NCBI RefSeq assembly: GCF_010104355.1
Contig: NZ_CP044972.1
Coordinates: 186,001 to 250,000, forward strand
DNA length: 64,000 nt
Direction: 5' to 3'
Source of the DNA: Hydrogenophaga sp. PBL-H3
GTDB taxonomy: Bacteria; Pseudomonadota; Gammaproteobacteria; Burkholderiales; Burkholderiaceae_C
The notes beneath the pieces are model-generated. The model was not told the DNA's origin. It saw nothing but the letters and a program-made list of their open reading frames with translations, and searched no databases. Each line of letters begins with the position of its first letter. The stretch's first letter is position 1. This document shows positions 25,981 through 38,410 of this stretch, piece by piece. The position numbers and the translations under genes were made by a program.

Positions 25981-27491
25981 AATTGAAAAACACGCTCTGG
26001 AACCAGCCTGAACTGGCAGCCGACCACTTTCTGTACCACCGCAAGGGTCCTTGGCCCCAGCCCAGTCCGACGTACCCGATGGAGCAGGCCCCCGAGATCC
26101 TGAACGTCCCGCCGGAAGAAACCTTGCTCTGGAACCAGGCGATCGGTTCGCGCTACTTCAAGACCCTGACGTTCTACCCCGGTGGGGCGGCGGCCAACGC
26201 GGTGGCGGGCAGTCAGCTGCCCATACCTTCGGATGCCGAGTTCGTCCGCATGATGACCAACTCGGTGTTTGTGCGGTCCTTGAGAAACACGGAGGGCAAC
26301 ACCTGGGTGGCGGATTTCGCCCCCATGCGCCTCATCGAGGACGACACGCTGCCGGGCACCTATGCCCGACAGGTCAATGCCATCTTCAAGCGCAACGGCG
26401 ACCAGTTTTCCTGTTCCCATATCGAGGTCACCGTCCCGGCCCAGATGGTCTTGACCGTAACCCCTGCCGATCCGGCCTGGAACCTGGCCAAGGCTTACGC
26501 CCTGCAAGCGGCCTCCTACATCGGCCTGTTCGTGGGGCATCCAGCCTTGCATTTCCCCATGGACTCGGTCAACGCCGTCACCAAGACGGCGGTGCCGCGC
26601 AACCACCCGCTGTTCCAGCTGCTGTTTCCTCACAGCACCTACGCGCTGGCCGTGGACAACGCGGTGCTCGAGACCGACGACGGCATCCTCAGCAGCGATC
26701 CACCCGGCACCTGGTTCGACCCGCTCACCGCCACGGGCCTGGTGATCAAGCGCCTGTTCGGTGCGGGCTATGCCGGCTACGATGGGCATGCGGGGTGGTA
26801 CCCGAAATACAACTACATGAAGCCGTGGATGGACGACAGCGTCGACTACGGGCATTGCCTGAGCTTGTACTTCCAGCCGTTTCTGACCTTCTGCACGGTG
26901 GTGGCCCGGGAGATCCTCAAGGCCAGCCCGAACGACCCTTATGTCGAGCGCTGGGCGAACTACCTCAGCGCCCAGCTCCACGGCTTTCCCGACGGGAAAG
27001 CCATCTTCGAGGGCGATACCCTGGCCAGGGCCATGGCCGTCTACCTGTGGGACGTGACGGTGGCCCACGCCGCCGACCACTACAGTTTTTACAACGACAT
27101 CACGAGCCCGCAACCCGGACCCGCCGGCACCCGGCTGGCGGCCTGGAAGTTTTTGCGTTTGCGGGTTCCGCCACCCACGAAAAAAACAGACGGTGCCGAT
27201 GTGAAACTCGTGGGGGACGTGTGCCACCCCGATGACCTGTACCGGGCCGAAATGGCGCAGGAGATGTTCTTCAAGAGCGTGACCCTCTGGCCCAACCTGG
27301 TGGACACCGCCTACGCCTTCACCTCGCCCACCCTGCTGGTCGCCCAGAAAGACTTCCACGACAAATTGAGGGAGGTCAGCCGAACTGTGGCGTCCGTGAT
27401 GCCCAACTTCATGCCGCTGGAACCAGCGGACCCCAAGAAGTACACACCCGAGGAATATTCGGTCACCATCTCGGCCAGCATCCAGTACTAG
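25974..27491 (+). CDS. Divergent lipoxygenase-like protein
   Basis: 505 residues, no signal peptide and no PLAT domain. NHPLFQLLFPHSTYALAVDNAVLET (split here: NHPLFQLLFPH at 210-220, then STYALAVDNAVLET) closely follows the lipoxygenase HPIYKLLxPH block. H193 lies 18 residues before H211, the same spacing as the second iron ligand in soybean enzyme. H189 could be the first ligand, though the spacing is HxxxH, not HxxxxH. AHAADHY supplies H365 and H369, matching the H/N(H) pair of the third and fourth ligands. The C-terminus ends in IQY, not the usual isoleucine. A non-heme iron dioxygenase on a fatty acid or other lipid is likely but the odd ligand set leaves doubt. The ATG overlaps the cyclase stop. 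TTG at 25983 is an alternative. Confidence 0.65.
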   Translation: MLKLKNTLWNQPELAADHFLYHRKGPWPQPSPTYPMEQAPEILNVPPEETLLWNQAIGSRYFKTLTFYPGGAAANAVAGSQLPIPSDAEFVRMMTNSVFVRSLRNTEGNTWVADFAPMRLIEDDTLPGTYARQVNAIFKRNGDQFSCSHIEVTVPAQMVLTVTPADPAWNLAKAYALQAASYIGLFVGHPALHFPMDSVNAVTKTAVPRNHPLFQLLFPHSTYALAVDNAVLETDDGILSSDPPGTWFDPLTATGLVIKRLFGAGYAGYDGHAGWYPKYNYMKPWMDDSVDYGHCLSLYFQPFLTFCTVVAREILKASPNDPYVERWANYLSAQLHGFPDGKAIFEGDTLARAMAVYLWDVTVAHAADHYSFYNDITSPQPGPAGTRLAAWKFLRLRVPPPTKKTDGADVKLVGDVCHPDDLYRAEMAQEMFFKSVTLWPNLVDTAYAFTSPTLLVAQKDFHDKLREVSRTVASVMPNFMPLEPADPKKYTPEEYSVTISASIQY

Positions 27492-27529
27492 CCGGGTCCG
27501 GACGGGCCGGGCACCCGCCGGATAAGCGC

Positions 27530-27748
27530 CTATTGGCTGACGACGCCATCAGCATCCAGCGCAGGCGGGCGCAGCAGGTCTTCGTCGATGCCCATGACCG
27601 CGCTCGCGCGTTCGACCGCCCGCCACAGCAGCGGCGGCATCTTCAAGATCTCGTCGGGCGAATCGGCCTGTGCAATCCAGTTGCTGATTTGCTGGTGCTC
27701 GTCGGGGGTCAGCAATGCCAGGTTCAGCATCTCGTCGATTGTTTTCAT
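27530..27748 (-). CDS. Small hypothetical protein
   Basis: 72 residues from MKTIDEMLNLALL. Helical, acidic, soluble, no cysteine motif. I do not recognise the family. The longer frame to 27796 adds 16 residues without a better ribosome-binding site. It lies between convergent/tandem neighbours with no operon partner. Confidence 0.5.
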   Translation of the reverse strand: MKTIDEMLNLALLTPDEHQQISNWIAQADSPDEILKMPPLLWRAVERASAVMGIDEDLLRPPALDADGVVSQ

Positions 27749-27837
27749 GGCGGCGTCTCGCAAGTCTTGGTCAATGGCGCCGATGCTGTCACACATCCGT
27801 TGCGCCGGCTCTCAGTCCAACCCCTCAACCCCACGCT

Positions 27838-29424
27838 TCACCGCAGCCCCGCCTTGCGCAGCCGGTAGCTGAACTGCCGCAGCGTGAGCCCCAGGCTTTG
27901 GGCGGCCTGGGTCTGGTTGCCATGGTGGCGCAGCAGGGCGTCTTTCAAGGTCTGCGTGCTGTGTGAACGGGCGCTCTGGTATTCGCGCACGTTGCCGGCG
28001 GGCAGGGGCAGGCCCGGCGGCGGTTCCGTGGCGGGCAGCGGCGTCAAGGACTCGGGCATGAAGCGCTCCAGCGCCACGGCGGTCACGCGGGTGTGGTCGG
28101 TCAGCAGCACCAGGCGCTCGATGAGGTTGCCGAGTTCGCGGATGTTGCCGGGCCAGCTGTGCGCCTCCAGCCGCGCCATGGCCTCGGGCGCCAGGTGCAC
28201 GTTGCGCTCGTGCGCCTGGTTGGCGCGGTTCACAAAATGCAGCGCGAGCGCGCGGATGTCTTCGCGCCGCTCGCGCAGGCTGGGCAGGCGGATCGGGATC
28301 ACATTGAGCCGGTAATACAGGTCTTGCCGGAAATGCCCGGCCTGCACCTCGCGCGCGAGATCGCGGTTGGTTGCGGCCACCAGGCGCACATTCACCTTCA
28401 GCTCGCGCGTGCCGCCCAGGCGCACCAGCGTGCCTTCTTGCAGGGTGCGCAGCAGCTTGCTTTGCATGGCCAGCGGCAGCTCGCCGATCTCGTCCAGAAA
28501 AATGGTGCCGCCGTTAGCCTGCTCAAACCAACCCGGGCGCGCGGTGTTGGCGCCGGTGAAGGCGCCGCGCTCGTAGCCGAACAGTTCGGATTCGAACAAC
28601 GTCTCGGGAATCGCCGAGCAGTTCACCTTGATGAAGGGCTGGTCGTGCCGGCCGCTGGCCAGGTGCACGGCGCGGGCAAACAGCTCCTTGCCGGTGCCCG
28701 ACTCGCCCAGCAACAACACCGTGGCTTGCGACTGCGATACGCGCTCCAGCTCGCCCAGCGCCTGCAGCAGCGCGGGCGAGCGGCCAATGAGCCCATAGCG
28801 CGCGGTGCTGGTGTCCAGCGCGCGGGCCAGGGCGGCGTTGCGCTCTTCGAGCTGGCGGGTTTCTTCGGCCACCAACTGTTCCAGCTGCAGCAGCTGGCCG
28901 GCCAGCGTGGCCAGGATGCGCAGCACCGCCAGGTCGTCGTTCAAATGGCGCTGGCGGCTGCGGATGCGGTGGCAGGCCAGCACGCCGATGGTGGCGCCGT
29001 TCACCTCGATGGGCAGCGCGATGAAGGCCACGGTCTGCGGCGGCAGCTGGCTGCGCGGTACGCAGCGGAACAGAAACAGCGGTTCGGCGTCCACGTCTTG
29101 CACGATGGCGGGCAGGCCCGTTTGCAGCACCCGCCCGGTGATGCCCTCGCCCCAGCGGTACACGCCGCTGGCCACCTGGCCAGCCGTGAGGCCGTAGGCG
29201 TGGCGGATGGAGGCCGTGCGGGCCTGCCCGGGGTGGCCTTGGTCGGCCAGCACCATGCGCCCGCGGTTCAGGCCGAGCAGCTCGCTCATCAGGTGCAGCA
29301 TCTCGCGCAACACAAAGGCCGGCGCCAGGCTGCGGCCCACCAGCTTCATCACCTCGCGCATCAGCAGCAGCTCCTGGGCGTGCCAGTCGGTGCCGGTGTG
29401 GTCGGGGTCGGTGCGGTGGGGCAT
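27838..29424 (-). CDS. NifA-like sigma-54-dependent activator (GAF-AAA-Fis)
   Basis: 528 residues. N-terminal GAF domain at about 20-175, then an AAA+ domain with Walker A GESGTGKE, the sigma-54 contact loop [13 protein letters not shown], Walker [13 protein letters not shown] and the R-finger region. A C-terminal Fis-type helix-turn-helix ([23 protein letters not shown]) ends the protein. It lacks a receiver domain, so it is likely controlled by the GAF ligand, as in NifA/VnfA-type proteins. No nif genes are present, so nitrogen fixation is not implied. Start at 29424 (MPHRTDP) is the best ATG, without a strong Shine-Dalgarno. Confidence 0.88.
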   Translation of the reverse strand: MPHRTDPDHTGTDWHAQELLLMREVMKLVGRSLAPAFVLREMLHLMSELLGLNRGRMVLADQGHPGQARTASIRHAYGLTAGQVASGVYRWGEGITGRVLQTGLPAIVQDVDAEPLFLFRCVPRSQLPPQTVAFIALPIEVNGATIGVLACHRIRSRQRHLNDDLAVLRILATLAGQLLQLEQLVAEETRQLEERNAALARALDTSTARYGLIGRSPALLQALGELERVSQSQATVLLLGESGTGKELFARAVHLASGRHDQPFIKVNCSAIPETLFESELFGYERGAFTGANTARPGWFEQANGGTIFLDEIGELPLAMQSKLLRTLQEGTLVRLGGTRELKVNVRLVAATNRDLAREVQAGHFRQDLYYRLNVIPIRLPSLRERREDIRALALHFVNRANQAHERNVHLAPEAMARLEAHSWPGNIRELGNLIERLVLLTDHTRVTAVALERFMPESLTPLPATEPPPGLPLPAGNVREYQSARSHSTQTLKDALLRHHGNQTQAAQSLGLTLRQFSYRLRKAGLR

Positions 29425-29480
29425 GGGGAGGGTCAAGCAAGCATCGCACCAGATCGCCTGTTGAGCGCCGCACCAGAGAC

Positions 29481-29554
29481 CCGTTCGCCCTGAGCCTGTC
29501 GAAGGGCTCACGCGGAGCTGGCATGCAGGGCTTCGACAGGCTCAGCCCGAACGG
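29481..29554. repeat. Interspersed palindromic repeat, inverted pair
   Basis: Units at 29481-29504 and 29531-29554 are inverted with respect to each other (one base block CGCCC versus GGGC differs), between the NifA-like gene start and the SAH riboswitch. Confidence 0.85.
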
Positions 29555-29590
29555 GTGTTGGCCTGCCGCGAGGCCTGGCGCGTTAAAATC

Positions 29591-29690
29591 GTGGCCTCTC
29601 AAGGAGCGTTGCAGCGCCGGCGGACTTTCACGGTCCCCACCGTGCGTCAGGCTTGGGTGGGCACGAACAGGCCCAAAACGACGCTCACCA
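29591..29690 (+). promoter_or_regulatory. S-adenosylhomocysteine (SAH) riboswitch
   Basis: The 5' leader of the large metH gene carries the SAH-riboswitch pattern: AAGGAGCGTTGCA, then a GC-rich P2 hairpin, GTCAGGCTTGGG and a 3' AACGACGCTCACC. P1 forms from CTCAAG (29598-29603) and CTTGGG (29652-29657). The diagnostic pseudoknot pairs GAGCGTTG (29604-29611) with CGACGCTC (29679-29686), eight pairs with one G-U. A TAAAAT hexamer at 29584-29589 would start the transcript at the aptamer. The ATG at 29726 lies 36 nt beyond. The class activates expression when SAH accumulates. Confidence 0.85.
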
Positions 29691-29725
29691 CAGTCTGTTG
29701 TCCCCACACTGCCTTGGTGAGTCTC

Positions 29726-32473
<2,748 letters not shown>

Positions 32474-32474
32474 A

Positions 32475-33716
32475 TCAGGCGCTCAGAAGCGAGCGCCGTT
32501 GTTCGCGCAGGAACGGCCGGTCGATCTGATCGGCCAGCAGCGCGGTGGTGGCGGCGCTCACGCCCAGTGAGTTGAAATGGGCCTGCCAGCCGTCCACCAC
32601 CCGCGCCACGCGCCGGGCCTCATCAAGCGCCTCGCGATCACCCAGTCCGTACATGGCGGCCATCGACAGAGCGTTGTCCACGCGGCTGACGGAGCCGTCT
32701 TTCCCGACGTGCATCGACTGGTAGCCCAGCGCCTGACCTGCGGGCAGCACGTCGAAGGCCGGTGACAGGCGCAACTGCTGGGTGTCCTGCACCAGCAGAA
32801 CGTGGTTCTTCTCGTGGTCGTCGGTGTTGTCGATCAGGATATTGAACACGAGCCGGCGAAACAGCTCGTGCATGTCGTGCCGCCACAAGCCGTCGGCCAC
32901 CACACCGCGCCGACGCAGCAACTGGGCCAGCGCGGGGTAGCCGGGTTCGCTGCCCGCTGCGCGCAATGCCACGTGGGCCGAGAGGGCGTGAAGTCGCTGG
33001 CCCTGCGCGCGGTCAAAGCGTTCGATGGCCAGGGCGATGCCACTGGCCAGCGGCACCGGGCGCGTGGTGGCCACGCGGATGCCCGCCAACGCTGCGAGTG
33101 TCAGGCTGGCGTGTTCCAGAAGGCCCTCAAAGGAGCTGGCCTCGTCACCGAACTTCAGCACCCAGCTCTGGCCGTCGATGTCCACCAGGGCCTTGGGCCG
33201 TGCGCCGCCCATGGTGGCCCCCGGCGCGATCAGTCGGCGCTCAACCTCGTCCACTGATGCACCTTGTTGTACGCGGCGCACCAGGGCGTGCAGCGCCTGC
33301 GCATCGCCCAGCTGGGGCAAGGCCGGTGATTCGTGCGGCAGGTAGTGATCGGACGAGGTCGAAACACCGAGCGCGCCGAAGCGGTCGTCGCCGGTGAAAT
33401 ACAGCAGTTCCAGCAGCGACAGGCGCGGCGGGCGGTACAGCAGGCGGATCACGCGCTCGCCCCAGCGGTCGGGCCGTGCGTCGTCCACCGCACCGGCGGC
33501 GCAGTCCTTCTCGGTGGGAAGGTGTTCGCGGTCGATCAGGGGCAGGTCTTCGCTGAGCGCAAATCCCTGGCGCAACCAGTCGGGCGCGTAACGCAGCGAC
33601 ACGCCGCGCCCACCCATCACCAGGTGCAGCGAACCCACTCGCACCGGCTGCGCAGGCCGGCCGAGGTACCAGAGGTGAAGCGTGTCGGCCACGATGTAGG
33701 GAGAAGCCGTGCTCAT
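32475..33716 (-). CDS. hipA: HipA-family Ser/Thr kinase toxin
   Basis: 413 residues. The HipA N-terminal subdomain is followed by the kinase core with the substrate/P-loop-like segment GATMGGARPKALV, the catalytic aspartate in ILIDNTDDHEKNH and the metal-binding aspartate in LSPAFDVLP. HipA kinases phosphorylate glutamyl-tRNA synthetase or related targets and induce dormancy. It is coupled to the upstream hipB-like gene by a 4-base overlap. It ends one base from the convergent metH stop. Confidence 0.88.
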   Translation of the reverse strand: MSTASPYIVADTLHLWYLGRPAQPVRVGSLHLVMGGRGVSLRYAPDWLRQGFALSEDLPLIDREHLPTEKDCAAGAVDDARPDRWGERVIRLLYRPPRLSLLELLYFTGDDRFGALGVSTSSDHYLPHESPALPQLGDAQALHALVRRVQQGASVDEVERRLIAPGATMGGARPKALVDIDGQSWVLKFGDEASSFEGLLEHASLTLAALAGIRVATTRPVPLASGIALAIERFDRAQGQRLHALSAHVALRAAGSEPGYPALAQLLRRRGVVADGLWRHDMHELFRRLVFNILIDNTDDHEKNHVLLVQDTQQLRLSPAFDVLPAGQALGYQSMHVGKDGSVSRVDNALSMAAMYGLGDREALDEARRVARVVDGWQAHFNSLGVSAATTALLADQIDRPFLREQRRSLLSA

Positions 33717-34081
33717 GTCGACCCCGGCTTGCGCGACAGGCGCGCGCTGATGGAGGCCTGCGAGCGCACGGCGCGGGTGCGGCGTGCGGCGCGGATGTCG
33801 AGCTCCAGTGCGCCGGCATCTTGCTCGGGTGCGGCCAGATCGCCCAACGCCTGCGTGCGCCCGACCATCCAGAGCGCGGTGGCCAGAATGCCGGCGCTCA
33901 CGCCCGCGTCACCGCGCTCCAGCCGGGCCAGCGTGGGGATCGAGACCCCCAGGCGCTGCGCCCATGCTCGCTGCGACTCCTGTCGGCGCACGCGTGCCAA
34001 CGCGAGATGTTCACCGAGGCGAACGAGCGCCGCGGCTGCTTCCGGAGGCAGCGTTTGCAGTGAAGGTGAAGCCTTGGGCAT
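33713..34081 (-). CDS. hipB: HipB-like antitoxin with XRE helix-turn-helix
   Basis: 122 residues from MPKASPSLQ. Helix-turn-helix at about 30-75 (RRQESQRAWAQRLGVSIPTLARLERGD) and a basic C-terminal tail. It precedes and overlaps hipA (ATGA), the standard antitoxin-toxin order. It would bind the AT-rich palindrome upstream and repress the operon. Confidence 0.85.
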   Translation of the reverse strand: MPKASPSLQTLPPEAAAALVRLGEHLALARVRRQESQRAWAQRLGVSIPTLARLERGDAGVSAGILATALWMVGRTQALGDLAAPEQDAGALELDIRAARRTRAVRSQASISARLSRKPGST

Positions 34082-34085
34082 CTTA

Positions 34086-34118
34086 AAACTTGTCAAAACG
34101 TTAATTACATGCAAGTTT
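34086..34118. promoter_or_regulatory. Candidate HipB operator
   Basis: AAACTTG (34086-34092) and CAAGTTT (34112-34118) form a 7-bp inverted repeat 19 bp apart in an AT-rich gap just upstream of hipB and before the divergent doxX gene. Confidence 0.5.
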
Positions 34119-34200
34119 ATGTTGCTTTTAGGTTGGTGTGAACCTGCTCATGTACAAAGCGCCCAGCCGCGAGGCGACTTCTCAACCATCTGAACATTCC

Positions 34201-34599
34201 ATGAAAACCCTCAACGCACTCCTCGATCACCCCCGCGCTGGCGTCCTCCTGCTGCGCTGGACCCTGGCCATCCTCATGATCTTTCACGGCTGGGCCAAGG
34301 TGATGGGCGGTGTGGGGGGCATCGAAGGCATGCTGGTGGCCAGGGGCTTGCCTGGCTACGTCGCCTACGGCGTGTACCTCGGTGAATTGATCGCACCGCT
34401 GTTCCTGCTCGCCGGTGTGTGGGTGGTGCCGGCTGCGCTGGTGATGGCGATCAACATGGCGTTTGCCGTGGCCCTGGCGCACATGGGCCACTTTCTCGAC
34501 CTGGCTTCCAGCGGCGGCTGGCGCCTGGAGTTGCAGGCGTTTTTCTTCATGAGCGCGCTGGTGGTGGCGCTGACGAACCGCCTCGGCCCCAACCGGTGA
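34201..34599 (+). CDS. DoxX-family membrane protein
   Basis: 132 residues with four transmembrane helices and the DoxX signature LLRWTLAILMIFHGWAKVMGG. The family function is poorly defined, with links to redox homeostasis. The start at 34201 (MKTLNALLDHPRAG) is preferred over 34138 because the family begins there. No clear ribosome-binding site. Divergent from hipBA. Confidence 0.8.
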   Translation: MKTLNALLDHPRAGVLLLRWTLAILMIFHGWAKVMGGVGGIEGMLVARGLPGYVAYGVYLGELIAPLFLLAGVWVVPAALVMAINMAFAVALAHMGHFLDLASSGGWRLELQAFFFMSALVVALTNRLGPNR

Positions 34600-34615
34600 G
34601 CCGGGCGGCGCGCTG

Positions 34616-36055
34616 TCAGACGTTCATGATCGAAATCGACCGCGCGTTCAAGTAAGCCTCCATTGCCTCCGGGCCGCCCTCCGAGCCGTAGCCCGAGTCC
34701 TTGAGGCCGCCGAACGGCATTTCGGCCGAGGGCATGGCGGGCATGTTCACCCACAGCATGCCCACCTCCACACGGCGCGCCAGCAGGTCCGCGTTTTTCA
34801 GCGAGCTCGTGAAGGCATAACCGGCCAGGCCGAACGGCAGGCGGTTGGCCTCGGCGATGGCCTCGTCCAGCGTCTTGAAGGTTCGCACCGCGGCCATGGG
34901 GCCGAAGGGCTCGTCGTTGAACACGCGCGCGTCCAGCGGCACGTCGGTGAGGATGGTGGGCTGCCAGAAGTTGCCGGCCTCGCCGATGCGTTCGCCGCCG
35001 GTGGCCAGCGTGGCGCCGCGTTCCACGGCGTCCTTGGTGAACTCGGCCATGGCCGTCACACGGCGCGGGTTGGCCAGCGGTCCCATCTGCGTGCCCTCGG
35101 CCGTGCCGTCGCCCACCGCCAGGCCGGCGGCGTGCTTCACCAGCGCGGCCGAGAACTCTTTGGCAATGCTCTCGTGCACGAGGAAGCGCGTGGGCGAGAT
35201 GCAGACCTGTCCCGCGTTGCGGAACTTGGCACCGCCCGCGGTCTTCACGGCCAGCGCGACGTCGGCGTCTTCGGCCACGATCACCGGCGCGTGCCCTCCC
35301 AGCTCCATGGTCACGCGCTTCATGTGCTGGCCAGCCATGGCCGCGAGCTGTTTGCCCACCGGCGTGGAGCCGGTGAAGGTGATCTTGCGGATGACGGGGT
35401 GCGCGATCAGATAGCTGGAGATCTCCGACGGCGTGCCGTAGACCAGACCCAACACGCCGGGTGGCAAGCCCGCGTCGGCAAACGCGCGCACCAGCTCGGC
35501 GGGGGCGGCCGGGGTTTCTTCGGGCGCCTTCACGATCATGGAGCAGCCGGTGGCCAGGGCAGCGGCCAGTTTGCGCACGACCTGGTTGATGGGGAAGTTC
35601 CACGGCGTGAACGCGGCCACCGGGCCGACCGGGTCTTTCAGCACCATCTGGCGCATGGCGAGGTTGCCGCGCGAAGGCACGATGCGGCCGTACACGCGCA
35701 GGCCTTCGTCGGCGAACCATTCGATGATGTCGGCTGCGGCCATGGCCTCGCCTTTGGCCTCGGCCAGCGGCTTGCCTTGTTCCTGCGTGAGCAGCGCGGC
35801 AATGGCGCCCGCGCGTTCGCGCATCAAGGCAGCCGCAGCGCGCATGACCTTGGCGCGCTCGATGGGTGGCTTGTCGCGCCAGACTTCAAAGCCCTTTTGT
35901 GCGGCGTCCAGGGCCAGGTCCAGGTCGGCTTGGCGGGCATGCGCCACGCGGCCGATCTCTTTGCCGGTGGCCGGGTTGAACACGGCCAGCGTCTCGCCGG
36001 CGGCGGCCTCGCGCCATTGGCCGTGGATGAAGAGTTGGGTGTTGGGGTAGGTCAT
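34616..36055 (-). CDS. gabD: NAD(P)-dependent succinate-semialdehyde dehydrogenase
   Basis: 479-residue aldehyde dehydrogenase. The general-base glutamate is in [11 protein letters not shown] and the catalytic cysteine is in [15 protein letters not shown]. The PWNFP motif is present in [11 protein letters not shown]. The C-terminal motif [17 protein letters not shown] is typical of GabD-type enzymes of 4-aminobutyrate degradation. Start at 36055 ([14 protein letters not shown]). No other gab gene is adjacent, so the exact aldehyde is inferred from the family. Confidence 0.85.
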   Translation of the reverse strand: MTYPNTQLFIHGQWREAAAGETLAVFNPATGKEIGRVAHARQADLDLALDAAQKGFEVWRDKPPIERAKVMRAAAALMRERAGAIAALLTQEQGKPLAEAKGEAMAAADIIEWFADEGLRVYGRIVPSRGNLAMRQMVLKDPVGPVAAFTPWNFPINQVVRKLAAALATGCSMIVKAPEETPAAPAELVRAFADAGLPPGVLGLVYGTPSEISSYLIAHPVIRKITFTGSTPVGKQLAAMAGQHMKRVTMELGGHAPVIVAEDADVALAVKTAGGAKFRNAGQVCISPTRFLVHESIAKEFSAALVKHAAGLAVGDGTAEGTQMGPLANPRRVTAMAEFTKDAVERGATLATGGERIGEAGNFWQPTILTDVPLDARVFNDEPFGPMAAVRTFKTLDEAIAEANRLPFGLAGYAFTSSLKNADLLARRVEVGMLWVNMPAMPSAEMPFGGLKDSGYGSEGGPEAMEAYLNARSISIMNV

Positions 36056-36122
36056 GTCGGTCTCCTGCATGGAAAGGGAAACCGCAAACCTTACCAGTTG
36101 CCCCATGACAGGACGACCGCGT

Positions 36123-37676
36123 TCAAGCGCCGGTCTTCTTCAACACCCGCCGGTACTGCACCGCTTCGGCCACGTGGGAGACGTTCACGCCCTGGGCGCC
36201 CGCCAGATCGGCGATGGTGCGCGCCACGCGCAGTGCGCGGTGCGTGCCGCGCGCGCTCCAGCACAGGCGCGCGGCGGCCGTGTGCAGGAACTGCAGCGCT
36301 GCGGGTTCGGCCAGGGCGTGCTGGTCCAGCATCCGGCCGGCCAACGACTGGTTGGCCATGCCTTGCCGGGCCTGCGAACGGTCGCGCGCGGCCACCACGC
36401 GCTCGCGCACGGCGGCGCTGGCTTCGCCCATCCGGTGGGTCAGCAGGTGCTCGGGCGGCAGGGCCGGCACTTCCACATGCAGGTCGATGCGGTCCAGCAG
36501 CGGGCCGCTGAGCTTGCCCTGGTAGCGCGATACCTGGTCTGGCGTGCAGCGGCAAGCCTGGGTCGGGTGGCCCAGAAAACCGCAGGGGCAGGGGTTCATG
36601 GCCGCCACCAGCTGAAAGCGCGCCGGAAACTCGGTCTGCATGGCCGCGCGCGAGATGCGGATGTGGCCGCTCTCCAGCGGCTCGCGCAGCGCCTCCAGCG
36701 CGGCGCGGGGGAACTCGGGCAGTTCGTCCAGAAACAGCACGCCGTGGTGGGCCAGCGAAATCTCGCCCGGACGGGGCGGCGAGCCGCCACCCACCAGGGC
36801 CACCGCGCTGGCGCTGTGGTGCGGCGCGCAGGTCGGGCGCTGGCCCCAGCGCTCCAGCTCGAAACGCCTGGCCAGGGAGGCGACGGCGGCAGACTCCAGC
36901 GCTTCCAGTGTGCTCATGGGCGGCAGCAAACCCGCGAAGCGGTGGGCCAGCATGGACTTGCCCGAGCCCGGCGGCCCCAGCATGAGCAGGCTGTGCCCGC
37001 CGGCCGCGGCGATCTCCAGCGCGCGCCGGGCGGCGGCCTGGCCTTTTACGTCGGCCAGATCGGTGGGGTGCCCGGTGTGGGCAATGGCCTGGGCGCTCAA
37101 TCGGGCCCAGCCGCCGTCGTCAGGCGGCTCGGACGCGGCGGCGCTCTCGGGCAGGAAGCGGGCAATCACATCCAGCAGATGCCTCGCCCGGTAGACCCGG
37201 GCTTGTGGCACCAGCGCGGCCTCTTCGGCGCTGCCCGGCGGCAGCACAAGGCGGGCGTTGGTGGCGTCAACGCCGGCGTCGCGGTGCAGCGCCAGGCTCA
37301 TGGCCAGCGCGCCGCGCACCGGGCGCAGTTCGCCCCCGAGCGACAGTTCACCGGCGAATTCCCAGTCGGCCAGGCGCGCCGCGCTGATCTGGCCACTGGC
37401 CGCCAGGATGCCCAGGGCAATCGGCAGATCAAACCGGCCGGAGTCTTTGGGCAGGTCGGCCGGCGCCAGGTTGACCGTGATGCGTTTGTTGGACGGAAAT
37501 TCCAGACCGGCGTTGGCGATGGCCGAACGCACGCGTTCGCGGGCTTCCTTCACCTCGGTGTCGGCCAGACCCACCAGCGTGAAGCTGGGCAAGCCGTTGG
37601 CCAGATGAACCTCGACCTGCACGGGCCGCGCGTCCAGGCCGAGCAAGGCGCGGCTGCGCACCAAAGACAGACTCAT
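36123..37676 (-). CDS. comM: ComM/YifB-family Mg-chelatase-like AAA ATPase
   Basis: 517 residues: an N-terminal Lon-substrate-like domain ([16 protein letters not shown]), a central AAA domain with Walker [10 protein letters not shown] and Walker [12 protein letters not shown], a zinc-like [11 protein letters not shown] segment and a C-terminal Mg-chelatase domain. ComM is a hexameric helicase that promotes branch migration during natural transformation. No other competence genes are nearby. Confidence 0.93.
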   Translation of the reverse strand: MSLSLVRSRALLGLDARPVQVEVHLANGLPSFTLVGLADTEVKEARERVRSAIANAGLEFPSNKRITVNLAPADLPKDSGRFDLPIALGILAASGQISAARLADWEFAGELSLGGELRPVRGALAMSLALHRDAGVDATNARLVLPPGSAEEAALVPQARVYRARHLLDVIARFLPESAAASEPPDDGGWARLSAQAIAHTGHPTDLADVKGQAAARRALEIAAAGGHSLLMLGPPGSGKSMLAHRFAGLLPPMSTLEALESAAVASLARRFELERWGQRPTCAPHHSASAVALVGGGSPPRPGEISLAHHGVLFLDELPEFPRAALEALREPLESGHIRISRAAMQTEFPARFQLVAAMNPCPCGFLGHPTQACRCTPDQVSRYQGKLSGPLLDRIDLHVEVPALPPEHLLTHRMGEASAAVRERVVAARDRSQARQGMANQSLAGRMLDQHALAEPAALQFLHTAAARLCWSARGTHRALRVARTIADLAGAQGVNVSHVAEAVQYRRVLKKTGA

Positions 37677-37743
37677 CTCGATTCACTCCCTGTTTCGGTG
37701 CATCACGGCCGCCATTGCCCGGGGCGGGCTGCTTTTCGTGCGG

Positions 37744-37773
37744 GCACTTTTTTGGTGCGCACCCAGAGGGTGC
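37744..37773. promoter_or_regulatory. Two abutting NtrC-binding boxes
   Basis: GCACTTTTTTGGTGC (37744-37758) and GCACCCAGAGGGTGC (37759-37773) each match GCAC-N6-GGTGC, the spacing of the enteric glnA NtrC site. They lie about 115-130 bp upstream of the -24/-12 promoter, a normal enhancer distance. Confidence 0.75.
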
Positions 37774-37870
37774 AGGCCGGCGGGTTGGCTTTGCGCGCCT
37801 GCTCAAGCCTCGCGCGGGCCACTGTAATGGTCGCGGCAGCAACGAACCCCACGGGGTAGGGGTCACGAAG

Positions 37871-37888
37871 TTGGCATATTCCCTGCTA
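37871..37888 (+). promoter_or_regulatory. Sigma-54 promoter of glnK-amtB
   Basis: TTGGCATATTCCCTGCTA has GG at 37873-37874 and GC at 37885-37886, the 10-base RpoN spacing. Start site about 37898, giving a leader of about 140 nt to glnK. Apart from this promoter and the NtrC boxes, the 364-bp gap 37677-38040 shows no gene. Confidence 0.75.
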
Positions 37889-37947
37889 GGTCCTGTAAGC
37901 GATTGATTCGAAGCGTGGTTTTCCATGCGGCAGTCAGCTCACCGTGA

Positions 37948-38379
<432 letters not shown>

Positions 38380-38410
38380 TCATCGCCACTGAACAAGAAA
38401 GATCACAGAC

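Noticed and set aside
27838..29424. Nitrogen-fixation regulator NifA
   Set aside because: Although the domain order is NifA-like, no nif gene is present, and GAF-AAA-Fis proteins serve many pathways.
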